A DNA stretch of 64,000 bases from Nymphaea colorata. Lineage: Eukaryota; Streptophyta; Magnoliopsida; Nymphaeales; Nymphaeaceae. Below are positions 12,466 to 26,347 of this stretch, piece by piece. The notes below the pieces were generated by a model. It was not told the DNA's origin. It saw nothing but the letters and a program-made list of their open reading frames with translations, and did not search any database. Made by a program: the position numbers and the translations under genes. Each line of letters begins with the position of its first letter. The stretch's first letter is position 1. The DNA lies in NCBI RefSeq assembly GCF_008831285.2, contig NC_045140.1, positions 23,020,131 to 23,084,130 on the forward strand, in the 5' to 3' direction.

Positions 12466-13489
12466 CCAAAATTAGTTTAATATATGTATTAATTTTTTGA
12501 TATATTTGATTGTCATACAGGTAAGTGCTCCAAAAAAATTAAAGGTATTGAATGAGTGCCCCCCTCCTTCCCCTTGGGAAATAATTTCTGGCTCCCTTAA
12601 TAATTTGGAGTTTATTTGCAATTGTTTTTCTTCCCTTCCCTCACTTAGCCATCAAACATCAAAAAAGTTCCCTCATAAAAACCTTTCTCTAGTTCATCAA
12701 ACCCCCGCTCATTTTAGGATGATGTGAAATTTCTCCTCTCCTACCATTTATCAAGGGAACTTTTCCCTTGTGACTTTTTCTCTAAATTAATGGAAACAAT
12801 CAAACGCTACAAGGAGGTGTTAATTTGGGTATTATGCCCATCTGCTGGAAACTCCCAGCCCAGCCTCTATCAACGGGATCACGGTGAGAGTGTGCTCTGA
12901 AATCTATGGAGTCCATTAACCCGACGTTGTGGTCCCTCATCAAGCAGAAAATGGACCCGGCAGAGATGTTAATGGATCGTACTCGGCTCAAATGTAGTAA
13001 GTTAGCAATTACTGGATGTGACCTGTCGGATATTGCCAGAACTTGTTGTAAATTTTGAGGTTGAATGTACAAAATATAAAACCATGTCCAATTTTTTATC
13101 TGTAACCTGATTCATATGCTCCATGGAATTGGGTATCCACCTAATTCAGTAAAAAATGAAAACAAACTTGTACGACATATCTGGATCCAAAGAATTTAAT
13201 TTGTTACTGCATCTGGCCGTATGCTTGGATTCAAATCGCTTTCCTTTGCAACATTGATATGCATGGATCGCTATCAATCACCACCACCAGACTTTAGATG
13301 GTAGAAATGTTGGATCTATCAGTATTATCATGCCTGTGCCACCATGATTTAGCAAACCTCTGAGTTTACTTCCTGACTTTATTAAGGAAAAGAAAAAAGT
13401 TTAAACTGTAATCTAACGGAAGAAGATATCTTGGTTACAAACTCGGCCTTTTCGCTAATTAAGAAGATGGTGTGTGTTTGTGTGTGTGT
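12466..13489. other. Intergenic, no gene recognised
   Basis: The sequence is AT-rich with no recognisable coding or RNA gene. It ends in a (GT)n run at about 13467-13488 next to a MITE. Confidence 0.5.
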
Positions 13490-13667
13490 CAGTGGCGAAG
13501 CCTGAAAACTTAGTTGAAGGGGCACCTGTTTAGAAACATTTATATTTGAATGAACACTTATATGTGTATAAAAATAAATATTAAATTTGCCAATGTAAAA
13601 ATAAAGGAAGTTTAAAGAGCTGGTGTGGGCGACTGCCCACACTAACCCACATGTGACTACGCTACTG
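13490..13667. mobile_element. MITE with CAGTGGCG ends
   Basis: This 178-bp element starts CAGTGGCGAAGCC and ends GACTACGCTACTG, imperfect inverted termini. Near its right end is the hairpin GTGTGGGCGACTGCCCACAC. The same hairpin (with variation) recurs near 38279 and 38637, so this is a dispersed family. The target duplication is unclear because the left flank is a GT microsatellite. Confidence 0.65.
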
Positions 13668-15848
13668 GTGCCTGTGCGGAGAGCAAATATACCATCTTAC
13701 AGATGCATTTGGGAACCGATCGATCATCTTATGAACATGAAATGTCTTCCTACCCTGATCACTTAGGTGGTGTTTGAGCGGTGAAGAGCATCGGAGACAA
13801 ATGTTTTTCCTAAGCAGTCAGAACTGGTACCCCCACTCAAACACCAGGATAAATGTATCTTGATGTTCTCCAAGACCAAACCAAGTTATAAGTGGTTTTA
13901 TTCCGTATGATATATGATGAGGAACAAAAAATTTGTTGAAGACATTTTCTCTGAGACAATTTCCTTTCGGTTTTGCGTTTTCCAGATGCAGTGGAAAGTG
14001 TCCTTCAATTCACAATATCACATTTTTGTGCTTGGGATTGCCAGAATACTGCACAGAACACATTGTTCAGTGGCCAACTTCCCCATGTAATGTTTCTAGA
14101 TCGGTTGTTGGATTCTAAATCTGGATCTGCCTGTTGATAAGGGTAGTAACCATTCTTTCTCTATCCTTCCTGGTTTATGCATTTGGTAAGCAAGGAAATG
14201 TTGGAGACAATGAACGATAGTAAAGGGATGGATAAGAGAAAGATGGTGGCCTAAAAATTTTTCTACCTCATTCTTTTTGTTTCCTTGCGTCTAGAGTCTG
14301 TGCCGCATGGACTGAAGGAGTCAGGCCGTGACACTTTTTATGTATCTTTTTATTTTACAGTAGTCACGTACCTTAGAAAATTGTCGCCTCATATATTTAG
14401 TGACATTGCCTCAGTTTTCGCCATTGAAAACTTTTGTGCTGTCACTGAAACTAAATGAGTAACGCAAGTGCATGCCGTAGAAATTCAACTTCAATAGCGC
14501 AAAAAAGTGCTATAAAAACACCTAGATGCTTTGATAAACAAACAAAGACAGATATCAGATGTACTTTGAGTAAATCATTGCTAAATAGACATGTCAATAT
14601 ATTCAATTTACATCGGATATCTGAGCGAATTATTCTGATCATATATGAAAATTTTAATGTTCGCTTAACAAATCAGAACAAATTCAAATTTAAGAAATGA
14701 CATCTGATCGGATTCCGATCAAATTTCGTTTGCAGTATCTTATATCCAATACTCTTACATTTTGAAAATCAGCTATATTTGGTTCAAAATTTGGATTTGT
14801 GCTCCAATATAATTATAAAAATTGGATTCAGATCAGATTTAGATTGTGAAATTGGATTTTATATTGAGATTTAGATATGATTTTTTTTTGTATCTAGATT
14901 CCAAGCCGAATATATGCATATATGAAAAAGTAGATACGGTAAGAGTATATCCGATTGAAACCAAATCTGTTGATATCTCTACTACTGCTAATGACGTTGG
15001 CATATTAGAATATTTGAGGAAGTGCAGAAAGCTTATTTATGGCTAATGCGTTGCCTGATTCAAGAGTGGCCAGTACAATACAATAGATTACTCTTTAGTT
15101 GACAATGAAGCGTCACTGATTGCACAGTTTAAGTGTCGCAATTAAAATTCGTCAATTTATGATGGTTATTTATCAAACTATACTGCGACGAAGACGATTA
15201 AAAATAGATGATGCCCAACTAAACATTAGGAGATCGAAAACTTAGACCGGACCTAAAGTGGCAAGTGTGAAGATCAAATTTACCTTATAAGTTTTTTTTT
15301 TTTTTTTTAAAAAAAAGATAAAGAAAAACGACTCTAAATGCTGCAGAATAAAAACCGGCATTTCTCAAGAACATGTGAAAGTGATTAGAAGCATACCAAC
15401 AAGGGGCAGAATCAAATACAGATTGGCCTCTATTAGAATTCGGATTTCAAAATGCTAACATTTGGTTCAAGTTTAGATCCAGTTCCAAACAAGATCTAAC
15501 GAGGCAGCATCGAATCAAGATCCTACCATATATTGGCAGAAGGCTAAATATTAAACATATTACCTACGTGTAAAAATTGTACCATCTCATCAGATTGGTT
15601 CTGGATCTACAGCAGACCCGAACTTCAACTTCTAGCATTAATATGCTCCTAACCCGTAGACAATTCCGAATCGGAGAACCACGGATGTTGTTCGACTGGA
15701 TCCACGAATATGTCCAATCTTTTCCAGTTCTCTGCTCTCACGATGAATGGTCGGGTCGGAAATTAATAACTATCCAGATCCATGTACGTGACGTTCGATA
15801 GCACGGCCTACCTTCCCAGCGTCGGAATCATTGTAAGCAGGCCGCGGC
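13668..15848. other. Intergenic, no gene recognised
   Basis: A short MITE-like piece lies at about 13768-13848, with GGTGGTGTTTGAG facing CTCAAACACCAGG. From 14700 to 15560 the sequence is rich in GATCNGAATCC-like motifs also seen near 46.9, 55.5 and 63.1 kb. A T-run lies at 15292-15308. Confidence 0.5.
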
Positions 15849-15856
15849 TATAAATA
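15849..15856 (+). promoter_or_regulatory. TATA box of TMA7 gene
   Basis: TATAAATA sits in a GC-rich context 134 bases before the TMA7 start codon. That predicts transcription starting near 15880 and a leader of about 100 bases. The spacing and match fit a plant core promoter. Confidence 0.65.
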
Positions 15857-15982
15857 TACCCTTTTCGAGTTCCGCGTTCTCCAGCGAGGGCGAGGAATAA
15901 TAAAAGGTTTGGGGCTTCCGGTTCGGGCGAGGTAGGCCGGTCGGTGATCTCTGAGCCTTCGTCTTCGCCGTCGCCGTCAACT

Positions 15983-18799
15983 ATGTCGACCAAGCAAGGT
16001 ATATCGCGTCTTCCCTTTTCTTCCGATTTTTCTTCTTCCCTGTTCCTCATCTTCTGCGTGGATTTGTGGAATTGAAGGAAATTCTGAAAATTTGAAGGCG
16101 TACTTTCCTTTTCAATTCGTTGTCTCTTTATTTCTGTATTTTTCTTTTCTGAATCTCTTGGCGATTAATGTTATAGGAGGAAAGGCGAAGCCGCTCAAGA
16201 AACCCAAGGCAGATAAAAAGGAGTACGATGAGGTTTGGTTTGCTTCCTTCCGTTGTTGTCTTTTTCTTTCTAACTTCTGGTTTCCCTTCTCAATTTGCTA
16301 TTTGAGAGGCTTCCGTTTTGGATGTTGGAAGAACGCTTGCATCGTTTTCGTCTGTTGATCTGTTTGCTTGATCTGTTCTTACACCGTTCAGCATTTTCTC
16401 TGTGCTGTACGAATTACGTGGTGATGTTCGGTGGCGTACGATATTGTCTTCTTTTTATTTCTCTTTTTCCGCGAGGAGGTTATGTTGCTGGACGATTTTA
16501 TGTTTACTTTGTTTATGATAATTTTGAGCAGCGTTGCCATGATATGATGAAATTCAGCTCACCCAGTTTGTCTTTGAGATCTATTAGGCGTCCCCAAGTG
16601 GTCGCTCTCTTTCCTTTTCTCCATCATCATGCAGCGGAACAGCGTGAACCCTTTCTTGGTTGCTATAGTATCTAGAACGCTCTTTTGTCTTGAAGGGTTA
16701 TATCCATATGTTCCATTGGGCTACCACAGATATACATACACACCGAGAAGCATTCTAAGCATCCTTGTTATATGTCAGATCTTCGCTTTTATTCAAGGTC
16801 CTGTTTGGTTGCATCCGAAATTTTATTTACGGAGTTCTTCAAAAGCTCAGTTTTGCTAGTGTTGGAAAGTCAGTTTTTCTTTTCTTCAATATCTTAAAAA
16901 CCATCCAGGTTCCAATTTTTCTATATTATTTGGTTGGTTATTTCAATTTGTTGGCATTCCTTTTTGACCATTCAGATAATTTCTCTTATGAACTTGGTTG
17001 TAATACATAAGACACCTTAAACCAGATCTCATGATATTACAGGACTTAAGCAATTCAATATAGTCACTGCCCCGACCATTTGGAAGTGTTTATGGCTGGT
17101 CATTTGCATTGTTGAGACTTACTATCAGAAAGTTTTAAAATAGTATTTTGAGGTCAGGATTCTGGCCTTGCTTGGTTGCTCTTTGAATCGCTTTCTTCTG
17201 GGTGAATGCCAAAACGTTGGAGTGTGGTTGGATGCTGAAGTTTGGTTTAAAGTCTACCAGTAATTTACCTTATGAATTTCTGACTTGTGATCAATCTTGG
17301 GCAAAATAAGAGGACATGAAAATTTGCAAGCTTGTATTCTCTGTCTCTTCTGATTTGTGAAATCTTCCATTTAAATTTTGAAATTTCAGAAAAAGATGCA
17401 TTTTGTGCTGCTGAGGGGAACCTATGATAAAATAATATATGTTTCAACTTTGAATAATGAAATTGAACCATCTCCCATGCCAAAAAATTCAACTTTATGA
17501 AGATAAAGCTTAACCCAATGAGAAAGCATGACCTTCTTTCAGTTTTAGCTACTAGTGAAATGCAACAGCTAGAGCTTTTCAACAATTTGCATGATCGACA
17601 TTCCTTGTTTGACTATTTTTGTATTTTTTTGTTTGATTGTGATTTTAGTCTAGCATATGTGACTGGTTATTGATTGAACGAGAATCAGGCATGTCTGATA
17701 CTATATGGAATAAGTCTGAGTACCTGCTGCAATGCATAAATGTGTGTGAAATTAACTGTTATACTAGTTTAATGTGTGCTCTTATGGTCCATTCATGTTT
17801 TCTTCCTACCTTTGAGTGTTCAAATCTGATTGTTAAGGGCCTAAGGCAAGCAACAAATATGATATAACGGAATGTACATAACTGGCTTCTTTTGAACATT
17901 CAGTTTTTTTTTTGGTGTGACAGTTTTAGTCTCGTAATGGTTTTCTGGTGGTCATTTATATTATATCAATTTGATCAATTCATTGACACACACACACACA
18001 CACATACATGTTCCTTGATGTCTGTATGGAGCTACGATTTATCTGGCCTCAATTTGGTTGAAGTCTAATCATGACATAAAAGTAATGAGAACTTGCTGCG
18101 TCTGGAAATGGTAGTATTTCAAGTTTAGACCAGATCAATGATCTCATGCACAAAGTATTTGAAGAAAGGATTTTGCATTAGTTTGATTTTAGTTTTAAGT
18201 TCAAGTTCTTAATCTTACTTTTCACGTTGCAATCAATTTCTTTCTCTGGTTGTTACGATGGTTTTCTGTTGGTCTATGTTAAAGTTTTTTTCTAGGCTCT
18301 GGTGTACAGATTAATGTATCAGGACAATATTGACATAGTTGAAGAGGTATACTACCCTGTTTCTTCATCATGTTTTTTTAAAGAACAAAGTTCAGCACTC
18401 TTAATTCTTAATTAATGGAGGGAAAATTTTATTGGGAGACCAGCTTATATATGGGGCCTTTCTTATCTATACCAGTGTATCTATTGCATATGAGCTCTTG
18501 GAAAGACATAAATCTTGCTCAGCGGAGCACTCACAAGATTATGATTTCCCTGAACTTCATCCACGATTAATGTTTTTATGCTGTTGCTTATCGCAGACTG
18601 ATATGGCGAACATACAGAAGAAAAAGGACGAAGAAAAGGTAAATGCTGCTTGAATTCTATCTGTTGTGCTTTTAAGAAACTTTTGGAGGCGTTTGTTCTG
18701 AATTTCATTCTCTTGCAGGCTCTTAAAGAGTTGAAGGCCAAGGCCTCGCAGAAAGGTTCGTTCGGTGGTGCTGGTCTGAAGAAAAGTGGGAAAAAGTGA
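15983..18799 (+). CDS. TMA7: Translation machinery-associated protein 7
   Basis: Four short exons (15983-15998, 16177-16232, 18597-18638 and 18719-18799) join in frame to a 64-residue protein, exactly the length of TMA7/CCDC72. It begins MSTKQGGKAKPLKKPKADKK, continues through EYDETDMANIQKKKDEEK, and ends with a Gly/Lys-rich tail GLKKSGKK. The protein is very basic and helical in the middle. In yeast and mammals the family associates with ribosomes; its exact biochemical role is not settled. The first coding exon is only 16 bases, and intron 2 is about 2.4 kb, so most of the locus is intron. Splice sites are CAAG/GTATAT, TATAG/GAGG, GAG/GTTTGG, GCAG/ACTG, AAG/GTAAAT and GCAG/GCT. No break is seen and the identification is firm. 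Confidence 0.95.
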
Positions 18800-20331
18800 G
18801 ACTGCTCGCTGGAGTGTCCGTGGTCCCGTGTGTCCATCAGTTAGCGAAATTGAAATTGATGTCTTGCTTAAACCCCAAAAAGGACATGGGTTATATGTAG
18901 TACATTTCTGAATTGAAAACCTCCCCCGTTGTGTCCAGACATGAAGTGACGCAAGCCAGAGGGAACTTAGACTGCTATCAGATGATATTTGTATGATTAT
19001 GGTTTGCTAAACATGGTTGTCATATCTTGATTAGATCGAAAGATGAACCCAGTTTTCCGGTTTTTAAAATCGCAGAACATTAGGTAACTGATTTCCTACC
19101 CAAGGTGCAAAGGCTTCTAGCTTACTGTTACTGGGAAGCTCTTTTTTTACGCCCATTTACATTAAAGGTGTCGTTTCTGATCGGGATTGGTCGCGGGACA
19201 AAACCGCCCGTCTATCCTGATCTGCCAAAAAGTCGGGAGATGCTCCTCCGCCATGCTATTTTAAATGGAGATCAGAATGCCACCCAAAAAAGACCTTCAT
19301 TAAGCTTGGGGTGTACTCTCGTCATGAACCCTTCATCAGGTTTTCTCATTACCGCACTTACGTCATTGATACCGCGTCTATGTCTAACCTGCTGGGCCTC
19401 ACTGACACCCGGCGACCTAATCTGGCGGCGACCTAATCTATATTTCATCATGCAACAAACGGCAGATCATTTTCCGGTGGTTCATTGTTCTCGTTGAGCC
19501 AGGCATGAAGTGGGGTGCTCTTGATCAGAAAAAACAGGTGGGGGTGCTCTTGATCGGAAAACAGCAGGAGATGAACCAGGTTTTAGGGAAAGTGCGGTAC
19601 ATAATTAAACATTGTAAACGAAATAGGAATGCAATGTAGTGTCCTGATTGCAGAGTGTTTTGTCCAATTACTTGTTAGGAATCAATTTCTTTTCTTAGAT
19701 TGCCTTTCAAGATTTTAGCTAGAGGCACAAGATCTCCATGTTGAGAAATCCCTCAAAACTTATTGAATCAGGTTTTTTCTGTCTTGGAAAAATTCAGAAA
19801 TTTTGAATCGTGGACACTTCGCTCGTCACAAAATCATGTTTAAACGCGAAAACTGACTACTCTGAGGTTAATGTTTAAGCTTTTTATGACATCTAAAATA
19901 AAAAAAATAAATGTTAGAACAGGGGTCGGGTCTTATTAAAACTAACTCTCAATTTGAAATACTGACATTGAATTCCAACCCAAATTCGAATTCGAGAAAG
20001 AATTAACGGAGCGGGGTTGAATCTGCGTCCAAGTATAAGCGCATTCTGTTATAAGTGAAACTGTGGAACGGTAAGGGCAAAACAAACTTAACGTGTAAAA
20101 TTGCACTGGCAATCGTAAATGAAGTAGATTTGACCACACTATCTGCTCGTCCAAATAAAAATGTAAACTGACCATCACAGTGAATATGTGATAAAAATCT
20201 TTAAAAATTGTCATAAGTTTTAACCATGCTATTTTATGTTTCCAAGCTTCTCCTGGTGTGACCTTTGTACAGCTTGGAGCCTCCTGACAGATAAAAGAAA
20301 ATCTTAAGAATCATGAATCGGAAATAACAGT
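18800..20331. other. TMA7 3' region and intergenic
   Basis: The first few hundred bases should include the TMA7 3' UTR. A GC-richer patch at 19160-19600 with repeated CTTGATCNGAAAA motifs may be a decayed mobile piece, and no domain is recognised in it. Confidence 0.4.
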
Positions 20332-20840
20332 ATAAATCCACCTGCGGGTGAACGAGCAGAACAAGAAGTTTATATTGTTGTTTGGGAAGACGGGAAACTT
20401 TAGCAAACGAGGTGAGATTCCGGGATTTTGTTTTCCTGCATAGGCCGTTTGATAAGGTGGAAAAATACTGTGGAAGCCAAACTTCTTGTTTCTTATGGTT
20501 CCTACCCTCTCCCTCTCCTCTACCCTCTCCCTCTCCTCTCGCCTCTCGCCCTACCCTCTCCCTGTCTCTCTAGCGCCCTCTCTCGTCTGACCCTACCCAC
20601 CGTCGCCGGCACCGCCATCTCTCTCGCTCGCTCGCTTCCTCACTCTTTGGCCCTACCCTCTCTCTCTGTGGCCCCGCTCAGCCTCCCTCTCTCTGTAGCC
20701 CCGCCCAGCCGCCCTCTCTCTGGCGCCCTCCCTGAGTCTCTCGCCCGCTCCCTCCCTCTCTGGCAGAAGCAGCGGTTTCCTTCTTCCTTCCTCACAAAGG
20801 CAGCGGCTTCGTTCTTCGCAGCGGCGGTGGGAGGTAAGAT
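20332..20840 (+). promoter_or_regulatory. Possible promoter and CT-rich leader of the DNAJC17 gene
   Basis: A TATAAAT at 20332-20338 precedes a long CT-rich tract (about 20505-20800, many CCCTCTC repeats) typical of plant 5' leaders. Two good donor sites follow, CGAG/GTGAGA near 20410 and GGAG/GTAAGA near 20834. No recognisable protein is encoded. The next downstream plus-strand gene, DNAJC17, starts at 29627 and has an acceptor-like TTTCAG about 20 bases before its ATG, so this may be its non-coding first exon. That link is inference. Confidence 0.3.
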
Positions 20841-21865
20841 CTCTCTCTTTCCCTTCGTTTTTTTCCCACCCACAAGTTTTTCCTTCAACCCCAAGTCGTA
20901 AGGTATGGATCCGAGACCCTCTTGATTGTCGTTCTGTGGGTTGTGTTTCCTTCTCCTGTGTTAATCTACCTCATCAACATATCTCATCGCCTTCCCCGAA
21001 CCATTTACATCCTGTCATACCGCCGAAATCCCCCCGCTCTGCCATTCGATCCAACCACCCAGATAGAGATCATACGGGCTTCACAAGGTTTCTAACAGGC
21101 ACGGCGCCGCGGCGTCGAGCCTTGTCCAAGGCTTCTCCTTCCCGCTTCAATGCGGAAGGCTGACGGGCCCTGGATGCAACCCTCTACAACTCCCCACTAC
21201 GTTGTCGTCGCCCAGACCGTGCTAATTCCACCGGTTGTCGAGGGGCTCCACTTCGCCGGCGAACACGAATAGGAACGGCGGCAATTACCCGAGATCATAC
21301 TGGTGCAAAACGGTCCTGATTTGAAGTGGCCACACCTATTAGTGTTCTGCAGTCTTTTTACGACCCCTTATCAATGTTATATAGAATCGGTTTCACAAGT
21401 TCCTGATTTGAAGCAAACCAGTGTGGTCGGCTTTTCCTTACGTCTTCTGTGAGATGTTCATAGAGGAGGAAAAAAAAAAAAGATATGAGATATATCTGCC
21501 ATCTTACTTGCCTGTTGTTAATCTGTTGTGATTTAAACTGTTAAGAGCGGAACAGATATGTTTTTCCTATCTATGTTGATTCTGTTTTTGGCACTGCATC
21601 ACTTCACTATGTTCTTCGTTTTGATTTTACTTCTTTTTACTTGAAAGATGGTTGGGAGGATAGAGGACACGATTACTCATTTAATTAGTTATGTTAGATA
21701 ACAAGGATGCTGGTCAGTGAACATATCTAAATTGAAGAAACCTGCTGACATATGGGACTGACGAGTTATTTGATTAGGCATTTATGAGCATTTCTAGCTG
21801 CCACTTTTTCAGAATGTCTTCTTTACAGTTAAAAAGAAAATAAAAATATAAAATCTTACAGTGCC
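20841..21865. other. GC-rich then T-rich non-coding stretch
   Basis: About 20900-21340 is GC-rich with short open frames but no recognisable domain. It may be a leader, a captured gene fragment or the start of the proposed intron. From about 21350 the sequence becomes T-rich like intron sequence. Confidence 0.3.
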
Positions 21866-22050
21866 TGAACTATATCTATTTTTAAACATCTTTACAAGAG
21901 CTAAATTAACATTTTTTTCAAGACTATAACAATCTTTTTGTTTTTGAAAATCTCAAACTCAAAGGCACAATGTCCCTTTGCTGTTGCCCCTGCTTAAGCT
22001 AAAGAATCATTCACTATAGTCATTCAGTTAAGATGCCCACAGTCTTGTTT
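21866..22050 (+). repeat. 185-bp direct duplication, left copy
   Basis: This block, beginning TGAACTATATC, recurs at 28760-28944 with about five differences by eye (about 97% identical). The right copy begins at the exact base after the 3' LTR end. It is far longer than the 5-bp target duplication expected for an LTR element, so it reflects another repair or duplication event. Confidence 0.85.
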
Positions 22051-24540
22051 TTCTTAAGTTTCCTTAAACATTTGGAACGTAAATTGCGGAAGAATCACAA
22101 ATAGAAGATCAAATGATTTCTAATGAATATTTCAAACTGTCAAGTTTATCTTAAAGGAAATTTTTGTGGAAAAGATAGAGATAAGGACATATTTAACCAC
22201 ATTTTACAACAATTAACTATTCCTTTACTGCTTTCTTAGAGGAGAAGAGTCAACAATAGAGAGTTTGAGAGAAAGAAGGAGAGAGTGAGGAAGAGACCCT
22301 CCATTGGTGGCTGTTGGAAAAGAACCAGAAGCATAGAGTTTGCTGCTGGAAATTCATCTCAGATTTTCAAAGGTATGAGAATATTTGACTATGGATGTAT
22401 CATGAAGCCCTGTATTTTTGACTTCTCATAGATAAATATGCATATGGAACTATGTATTTGTACGACCATTTTGCCTTTGTATTTTTCTGATTGGTTGCTA
22501 GTGGATGGATATTTATATGCATATTATACTAGTTGATCTATGCATAATATACCAGAGTTATTCGTTTCTAACTATCATGGATTTCCTGAAAATGAACATC
22601 ATACAAGCATGGATGAATAAGGGGGGATGATTAGGATAATCCCACGAGATTCGGCTGTGTTCCCGAATCTCCAGAGATAGACATAAACCCCAGTCATGTC
22701 ATCCTTTCCAAGGAAGAATGAAGCCCTCGACTTCTCTGTTTCTGTCACAAACGTCGACATCAGGGTCCGTTCTTGCCTACGCTCGCTAGATGGATTTTAT
22801 TGTTGTTGTTCACCCCAGGTTGCCGTTTTCTGTTTTTTTTTTCTATCTGTAGCCCCTCCGTTGCCAGAGAACTTCGAAAGAAAAAAAAAGGGGGTGAGAG
22901 ACCAGTCGCTCTCGACTGGTCCACTCTTGCTCCCGGTGGAACCTACCTGCAACTCATCCTCGTTGACAGAAACTAAGGACAAGTAGAGGGATTCCGCCCT
23001 CCCCATTTTGCTCTCTACTGCCGTTGCCACCGGATAGAGGAAAGGCCCGACGACCCTTCTCTCTCTCGGTTGCTTGGAGGTGCAGGGATCTGTCGAGGTC
23101 CCTCTCCCCTTTCCTGCTGCACGCTGGGGAAGGCTTGGGAGGAAGACCGCTCTCTCTCCCGGGTTTGTACTTTGTTCCCCCTTTGAAGACGATGGGAGGT
23201 GGTGGCGCGCCGGTGGAAGCTCCACCGTCGGGCAAAACCAGAAGACGAGGGAGGAGCGCTGAGAAGAGAGAGAAAATCGGGCGAGGAAATGAGAAAATGA
23301 TTAGGGCGACAGACTTTATATCAAATTTGGGAAATTACAAAAATAGTCCACCTTTTTAGTGAATTTCTCGAGAAAGTTGTTATAATTTTTAGAAATTTAT
23401 GCCACAACGTTTTTGCTGAAAACTTTTTCATAAAGTGGCTTGCGAAAATTAATTTCAGTAAAAGCTGGAGATTTCAATTGAAATTACGAATTAGTACCCC
23501 CAAGTTCTTAAAAAATTTCAAAGAGAGGGTTTTTATAAGATTTGTTTGTAATTTCAGTAGAAAACTGATATGTTATGTATTATTGCTCTTTGGTACCCTG
23601 AGTTTGCTTCAAAATTTCAGAAAAAAGGGTTTTGAAATTAAATTCAGAATAACTAGAGGAGGGAAGCCACGTTCTGAGAATTTAAATATAAATTCCTTGT
23701 TTCCAAATGATAATTATTATATTATTATTTGAGATTTCTGGATGTGATATTCCTTGTGTGGTTTCCGCTTTCCGGGTTGTTTTAATTTGCTTTGTTTGCC
23801 ATTAAGATAAATAGAAGATGGCTTATTGATTTTGTCTGGGAAACCGAGCCTGAGGGTAATTTTCGTGAGAGGTACTAGACAATGTCTAGTGATGATAAAC
23901 CCTCACATTTAAATTTCGTAGGTGAAACGTGGACTGTGTATGCATTGGTATATGCGAATGCAAACTTGTGTTTTGCCCAGTGTTTGGTTTTGTCACTCCT
24001 CTGTCTGCACTGGAGGGTCCATAGGGTATTGGGCGGCACAAGGGCCCAGGATTTTGTTTTGTTTCTGTTAGAGAGCAAGGCGTCTCCTCTCCTGGTCTGT
24101 CACCCCGGGTGCCTAGAGGGCCATGCTACTGCAGCGGCGATCTGAGATATCTCAAGAGACTTCACTGCAGGTTACCCTCGATTTGTTGGATCGTCTGGTG
24201 AAGATATGTTTTGTTCTGCCCGTGAGTGCCCACATGGATTTCTGTTGCTCGATACCATGACCATATCCATTGTAATGATAGGCCACGGTCGGAAGTCTAC
24301 GAAATTTTGGAGGTTTTGTACACTTCGTTTCTGGTAATGAATCGTAACTGTAATATGTGTTAAGATTTGGAGACTTATAGTTGTGGTTCATAAGGCCCTT
24401 ACGTGGATTTGTTTTACAAAATCAAATATTATTTTGATGGGTCATGTTCCATTCATGGCTAGATTTTTCCATACTCAGAGGAATTCTGACCTTCTTTCTA
24501 TCTTTACAGGTAGTTCTTGATAGATTTTGGCTCTTGGAAT
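22051..24540 (+). other. Upstream part of the inserted block, probably including the rest of a 5' LTR
   Basis: The block holds a purine-rich leader-like stretch (22240-22380, ending AAAG/GTATGAG), a GC-rich patch (22700-23300) and AT-rich sequence. It contains no recognisable gene. Part of it must be the 5' LTR of the gypsy element that ends at 24765. The LTR start cannot be fixed because the opposite LTR survives only as its last 226 bases. Confidence 0.4.
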
Positions 24541-26347
24541 GACGACCTCAGTCTTTGTGATGGACGAGCATTGGTAATCTGGACACTGCGTCGGTTTTGA
24601 GATTTATGGTTAATTTACTTGTTTGGGTCTAAGTGTTTTATGGTTGAAATAAATCAGACTGTCTTTTCATACAATATGTTACATTTTTGTTTTGGTCATG
24701 ACCCAATGTTGCTTCCGTTATTATTATAAGAAAAAACTTTTTGGTGTCAAAAATTGGTCGTGACAACTTTGGCATCAGAGCACAGTGTTCAGAGTTTATG
24801 TCCAATGCCAATGTCGATCACAAGCAGAGGAAAGGTCATCCAAGCCTGTTAGAAAAGGGTGTTTTTGATTTATTGTGAATTTTGAGTTTTAAAGTTTTAT
24901 AATATTTTTAACGGATTGTTTTACTAATGCATACAATTGTTATATTTTGTTTTCCTCTATGCGGTGTAGTTCAATGGCACGCACTAGAGGAGGGAGTGTT
25001 AGTGGAAGAGGAAGAACTCCTCGCAGCACCAGGAGCCGAAATGTCGAGACTCATCAAACTGGACCCAGGACGCCTACTGGAAACATCCAACAACAGCAAG
25101 CGTTCATTATGAATGCCTTGCACATGATTACAGGGTTGATACATAGACTGGCGCAGAACGTTTCTTCAGGGGGAACCAGTACAGATACAAACGCGACAAC
25201 GAATGGTGAGGCAAGGGGCGCAACTCACCAACAGTTTATGAGCTTGCATCCTCCAAAGTTTCATGGGAAAGGCACTGCTGACGATGCAGAAGAGTGGATA
25301 CAAGAAATCGAGGAAATTTTTACCACCCTGGAAGTGCCTGACAACAAGAAGGTTCGGTATGGAACCTTTATGTTAAAAGGATATGCTAATGAATGGTGGC
25401 AGACCCAACGTGAAGTGAAGTTTGCAAATCACGAAGCGTCTTGGGAAGAATTCAAAGAAGCCTTCACACATGCTTACATCCCAGCCTTCACACGGGAGAA
25501 ACGCATGCAAGAATTTTTTGAGCTTCAACAAATGAGTATGAGCCTGCACGAATACGTTGTCAAATTCAGACACTTGGAAAAATACTGCCCCCATGTGTAT
25601 ACTTCCGATACGGACAGAGCAAATAAGTTTATCAGAGGACTTAAAGACGGGTTGCGAAGCAAAGTAATGTGTAGTCGCCCACAAGACTTGGACGATGCAA
25701 TTGACATGGCCACACGCTTTGATGAAGATTGGAATAGGACTCATGGGATAGACAAGAGGAATGAATTTCTGCGGTCCAAGTCGAGGCCAAACATGTTCAA
25801 GAGGAGGCGCAGTGACAGGGTGAACCAGGGGGACAAATTCAAGAGACAGAGGCCATCATCATCCAGGCAGGACGAGGAATGTCCCAAATGTCATCGCCAG
25901 CATCCCAGTAAAACATGTTACAGAGATGTCGGGGCATGTCTCTACTGCGGAACGCAAGGACATTTTATTTGTGAGTGCCCAAAGAAGAAAGAGGCTGAGC
26001 AGATGCGTGGTGTAGCCAACCAACCAGTAGAGAAGAAGGTACTTGGGAGAGTTTATGCAACAACGGTAGAGGATTTGAAATCCATCGACTTGATTGAAGG
26101 TACATTTCTTGTACATTCTCATTGGGCACATATTCTGTTTGACTCTGGTGCATCACATTCCTTTGTTTCTAAGAGATTTGCTGAACTTTTAAAGTTAGAA
26201 AGAAAGAATATGCCTTATGAATTGTTAGTTGCTATGCCCATGGGAAACAAAGACACATGCAAAACGCATTTAAAAAATGTGAAAATAAAAATACACAGAC
26301 ATTTGTTATTAGCACAGCTGATGGTAATAAATATGATGGGGTATGAC

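Noticed and set aside
22797-23359. Overlapping long frames on both strands in a GC-rich patch
   Set aside because: Low-complexity Arg/Pro/Gly/Ser translations on both strands; this is composition, not coding. It probably lies in the gypsy 5' LTR or adjacent sequence.
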